NCBI GenBank assembly: GCA_002782905.1
Contig: PFJA01000129.1
Location: 177-7,790, forward strand
Source of the DNA: Lysobacterales bacterium CG_4_10_14_3_um_filter_64_11
GTDB lineage: Bacteria; Pseudomonadota; Gammaproteobacteria; Xanthomonadales; Xanthomonadaceae
Length of the DNA: 7,614 nucleotides
Direction of reading: 5' to 3'
Translations under genes and position numbers: made by a program
Part shown: in pieces, positions 5,609-7,614 of the stretch
Layout of the letters: each line of letters begins with the position of its first letter
Numbering within the stretch: the stretch's first letter is position 1
Notes under the pieces: model-generated
What the model was told of the DNA's origin: nothing
Databases searched by the model: none
What the model saw: the letters and a program-made list of their open reading frames with translations, nothing else

Positions 5609-7603
5609 ATGTTCGACACCCTGCTGATCGCCAATCGTGGCGAAATTGCCTGCCGCATCATTCGCACGTGCCGCCGCCTCGGGGTGCGTACCGTCGCGGT
5701 TTTTTCTGCGGCCGACGCCGCCGCGCAGCATGTGCGGCTTGCCGATGAAGCGCACTGCATCGGCGGCCCGGCGCCGGCCGACTCCTACCTGCGCGGCGAC
5801 GCGATCGTCGCGGTGGCACTGCGCGCTGGCGCGCAGGCGATCCATCCGGGCTATGGGTTTTTGTCGGAAAACGCCGACTTCGCCGAGGCGGTCGAACGCG
5901 CAGGGTTGGTGTTCGTCGGCCCAAGTGCCGCCTCGATGCGCACGATGGGTTCCAAGGCAGGTGCCAAGGATCTGATGCACGCCGCTGGCGTGCCGGTGGT
6001 GCCCGGCTACACCGGCACCGAACAATCGCCCGCGCATCTGGCGCAACACGCCGAGCACGTTGGTTTTCCGCTGATGATCAAGGCCGCGCACGGCGGCGGT
6101 GGCAAGGGCATGCGCATCGTGCGCCGCGCGAGCGAGTTTGCCACTGCCCTCGCCGCGTGCCAGCGTGAAGCGCAGGGTGCGTTCGGCCGTGATCGGGTGC
6201 TGTTGGAGCGCTACATCGAGCAACCGCGTCATATCGAGATGCAGATTTTCGCCGACAGCCACGGCAATGCGATCCATCTGGGCGAGCGCGAATGTTCGGC
6301 GCAGCGTCGCTACCAGAAGGTCATGGAAGAATCGCCCTCGCCGTTTCTCGATGCGGCTTCGCGTCAACGCATGGGCGAAGCCGCAGTGATGGCCGCGCGC
6401 GCGATCGACTACCGCAATGCCGGCACCGTCGAGTTCATCGTCAACGGCGACGGCGGCTTCTATTTCATGGAGATCAACACCCGCTTGCAGGTGGAGCATC
6501 CGGTCACCGAAATGGTCACTGGCCTGGATCTGGTCGAATGGCAGTTGCGCGTCGCCGCTGGCGAGCCGCTGCCGGCACTGAGCGTCCCGAGCCATGGCCA
6601 CGCGATCGAAGTGCGCCTGTATGCCGAAGACCCGGAGCGCGAGTTTCTGCCCGGCTCGGGCCGTATCGAGCGCCTGCGCCTGCCGACCACACAGCCCAAT
6701 GTGCGGGTCGATTCGGGCGTCATCGAGGGCGACTTGGTCAGTGTGCACTACGACCCGATGATCGCCAAGTTGATCGTGCATGGCGCCGATCGCGGCGAAG
6801 CGCTGGCAAAAATGGCCGATGCTCTGGCCGATTGTGAAGTGGTGGGGCCAAGCAGCAACGTCGCGTTTCTCGAACGCCTGATTCGCCATCCACGCGTGCG
6901 TGCTGGCAACATCCACACCGGCTATCTCGACCAGCATCTGGATGAAGTGCTGCCGACACCGCTGCCGCCCAGCGCAGCGCATCTGGCGCTGACTGCCAGC
7001 GTTGCGCTGTTGGCCGACGAGCGCCAGGCCATGCAGCAAGCGCATCGCAGCAGCGAGCCCGACTCGCCGTGGGCGATCGCTGATGGTTGGCGTCTGGGCC
7101 ATGCCAGCTATCGCTTGCTCGGGCTGGCCCATCGCGGCGAACGCTACCAACTGACCTGCCACGGCAGCGCCGGCAATTACTGCATCGAGTGGGCTGCCGA
7201 GCAGCTCACGGTGGAGGCCGCGCAGGTTGCAGGGCATTGGCTCAGCGCACGGGTCAATGGTGTTGCCCTGCGGGTGCGTGCGCATGCCGACAGCGCCTCG
7301 GTGTTCATCCATGATGGCGAACACCGGCTGCGCATGGCACGGGTGCATCCATTCCATTTTGGCGAGGACGAAGTCGCACACACCGGCAATCGGGTGCTGG
7401 CACCGATGCCCGGAAAGCTGATCGTGCTGCGGGTAACCGCTGGCGATAGAGTCGAGCCGGGCCAGGAGGTCGCGGTGATGGAGGCGATGAAGATGGAGTT
7501 GAGCCTGAAGGCACCGCGCGCCGGCACCGTCGCCCAAGTGCGGGTCGCCGTCGGAGAGTTTGTCGATGCCGATATCGCCCTGATTGTGCTGGAGGATGCG
7601 TGA
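5609..7603 (+). CDS. liuD: Biotin-containing acyl-CoA carboxylase alpha subunit, probable 3-methylcrotonyl-CoA carboxylase
   Basis: This 664-residue subunit carries out ATP-dependent carboxylation of its own biotin; a separate beta subunit then moves CO2 to the acyl-CoA. The biotin carboxylase part (about 1-445) starts FDTLLIANRGEIACRI and has HPGYGFLSEN (79-88), the ATP-grasp loop HGGGGKGM (161-168), RECS (227-230) and the catalytic segment EINTRLQVEHPVTE (288-301, with Arg292 and Glu296). A linker/BT region follows (about 450-590). The biotinyl domain (about 595-664) has APMPGK and the biotinylation site EAMKM, with Lys628. The ATG at 5609 has AGGAA (5596-5600) 8 bases upstream. The size fits MCC alpha subunits, and adjacency to liuC supports methylcrotonyl-CoA as substrate; propionyl- or geranyl-CoA carboxylase alpha subunits are the alternatives. 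The stop TGA shares its last base with the next ATG. Confidence 0.9.
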   Translation: MFDTLLIANRGEIACRIIRTCRRLGVRTVAVFSAADAAAQHVRLADEAHCIGGPAPADSYLRGDAIVAVALRAGAQAIHPGYGFLSENADFAEAVERAGLVFVGPSAASMRTMGSKAGAKDLMHAAGVPVVPGYTGTEQSPAHLAQHAEHVGFPLMIKAAHGGGGKGMRIVRRASEFATALAACQREAQGAFGRDRVLLERYIEQPRHIEMQIFADSHGNAIHLGERECSAQRRYQKVMEESPSPFLDAASRQRMGEAAVMAARAIDYRNAGTVEFIVNGDGGFYFMEINTRLQVEHPVTEMVTGLDLVEWQLRVAAGEPLPALSVPSHGHAIEVRLYAEDPEREFLPGSGRIERLRLPTTQPNVRVDSGVIEGDLVSVHYDPMIAKLIVHGADRGEALAKMADALADCEVVGPSSNVAFLERLIRHPRVRAGNIHTGYLDQHLDEVLPTPLPPSAAHLALTASVALLADERQAMQQAHRSSEPDSPWAIADGWRLGHASYRLLGLAHRGERYQLTCHGSAGNYCIEWAAEQLTVEAAQVAGHWLSARVNGVALRVRAHADSASVFIHDGEHRLRMARVHPFHFGEDEVAHTGNRVLAPMPGKLIVLRVTAGDRVEPGQEVAVMEAMKMELSLKAPRAGTVAQVRVAVGEFVDADIALIVLEDA

Positions 7604-7614
7604 TGGACCATGCG
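7603..7614 (+). CDS. Start of a downstream gene (partial, runs off right edge)
   Basis: ATG at 7603 overlaps the liuD stop by one base (TGATG) and is preceded by GGAGG (7591-7595) seven bases upstream, so a translationally coupled gene begins here. Only MDHA is visible. In liu operons liuD is commonly followed by the HMG-CoA lyase gene liuE, which would complete the pathway from the LiuC product, but four residues cannot identify it. Confidence 0.6.

Noticed and set aside
4495..5760. 421-codon minus-strand frame opposite liuC
   Set aside because: It overlaps the tRNA 5' end, the intergenic repeat and liuC antisense, and shows no protein family features.
5279..7537. 752-codon open frame on the minus strand opposite liuC and liuD
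   Set aside because: It lies entirely antisense to two well-supported genes, its translation is His/Arg/Ala/Gln-rich with no recognisable domain, and such stop-free antisense frames are common in high-GC coding DNA.

Overview
The window looks like a piece of GC-rich gammaproteobacterial chromosome. The CCA-encoding tRNA-Arg(ACG), the E. coli-like AsnB, the OmpR/EnvZ-type pair and two REP-like palindromes (180-210 and 4603-4638) fit a Xanthomonadales-type genome. That placement is inference from sequence style, not from a search.

Layout. At the left edge (3-53, +) is the probable last piece of a gene with a Gly/Arg-rich tail, followed by a short intergenic stretch with a REP-like hairpin. The minus strand then carries, in transcription order from right to left: tRNA-Arg with its intrinsic terminator (4504-4391), a promoter and leader region (4339-4103), asnB (4102-2429), an OmpR-family response regulator (2371-1637) and its EnvZ-like sensor kinase (1640-240). 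Regulator and kinase overlap by 4 bases. Only 57 bases separate asnB from the regulator, so all three may share a transcript. The plus strand on the right carries liuC (4786-5583), liuD (5609-7603) and the first four codons of another gene (7603-), all coupled, which looks like part of a leucine/isovalerate degradation operon.

The most interesting item is the asnB leader (4303-4103). A 40-codon ORF contains Asn-Asn-Thr-Asn ten codons before its stop. Its last codons carry GCGGGCCG, which is complementary to the 5' arm of a GC hairpin between the ORF and asnB. The 3' arm of that hairpin is the same octamer. This is the geometry of ribosome-mediated transcription attenuation: stalling at Asn codons frees segment 2 to pair with segment 3 and prevent the 3:4 terminator. 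A possible segment 1 (GGTCGG) can pair with segment 2. The simplest reading is that asparagine synthetase is controlled by the supply of charged tRNA-Asn. A well-spaced candidate promoter places transcription initiation at the A of the leader ATG, so the leader peptide may be translated from a leaderless RNA.

Functionally, AsnB makes asparagine from aspartate and glutamine. The two-component pair senses an unknown envelope or periplasmic signal. LiuC and LiuD act in consecutive steps around 3-methylglutaconyl-CoA in leucine catabolism. No transposase, integrase or CRISPR array was seen.
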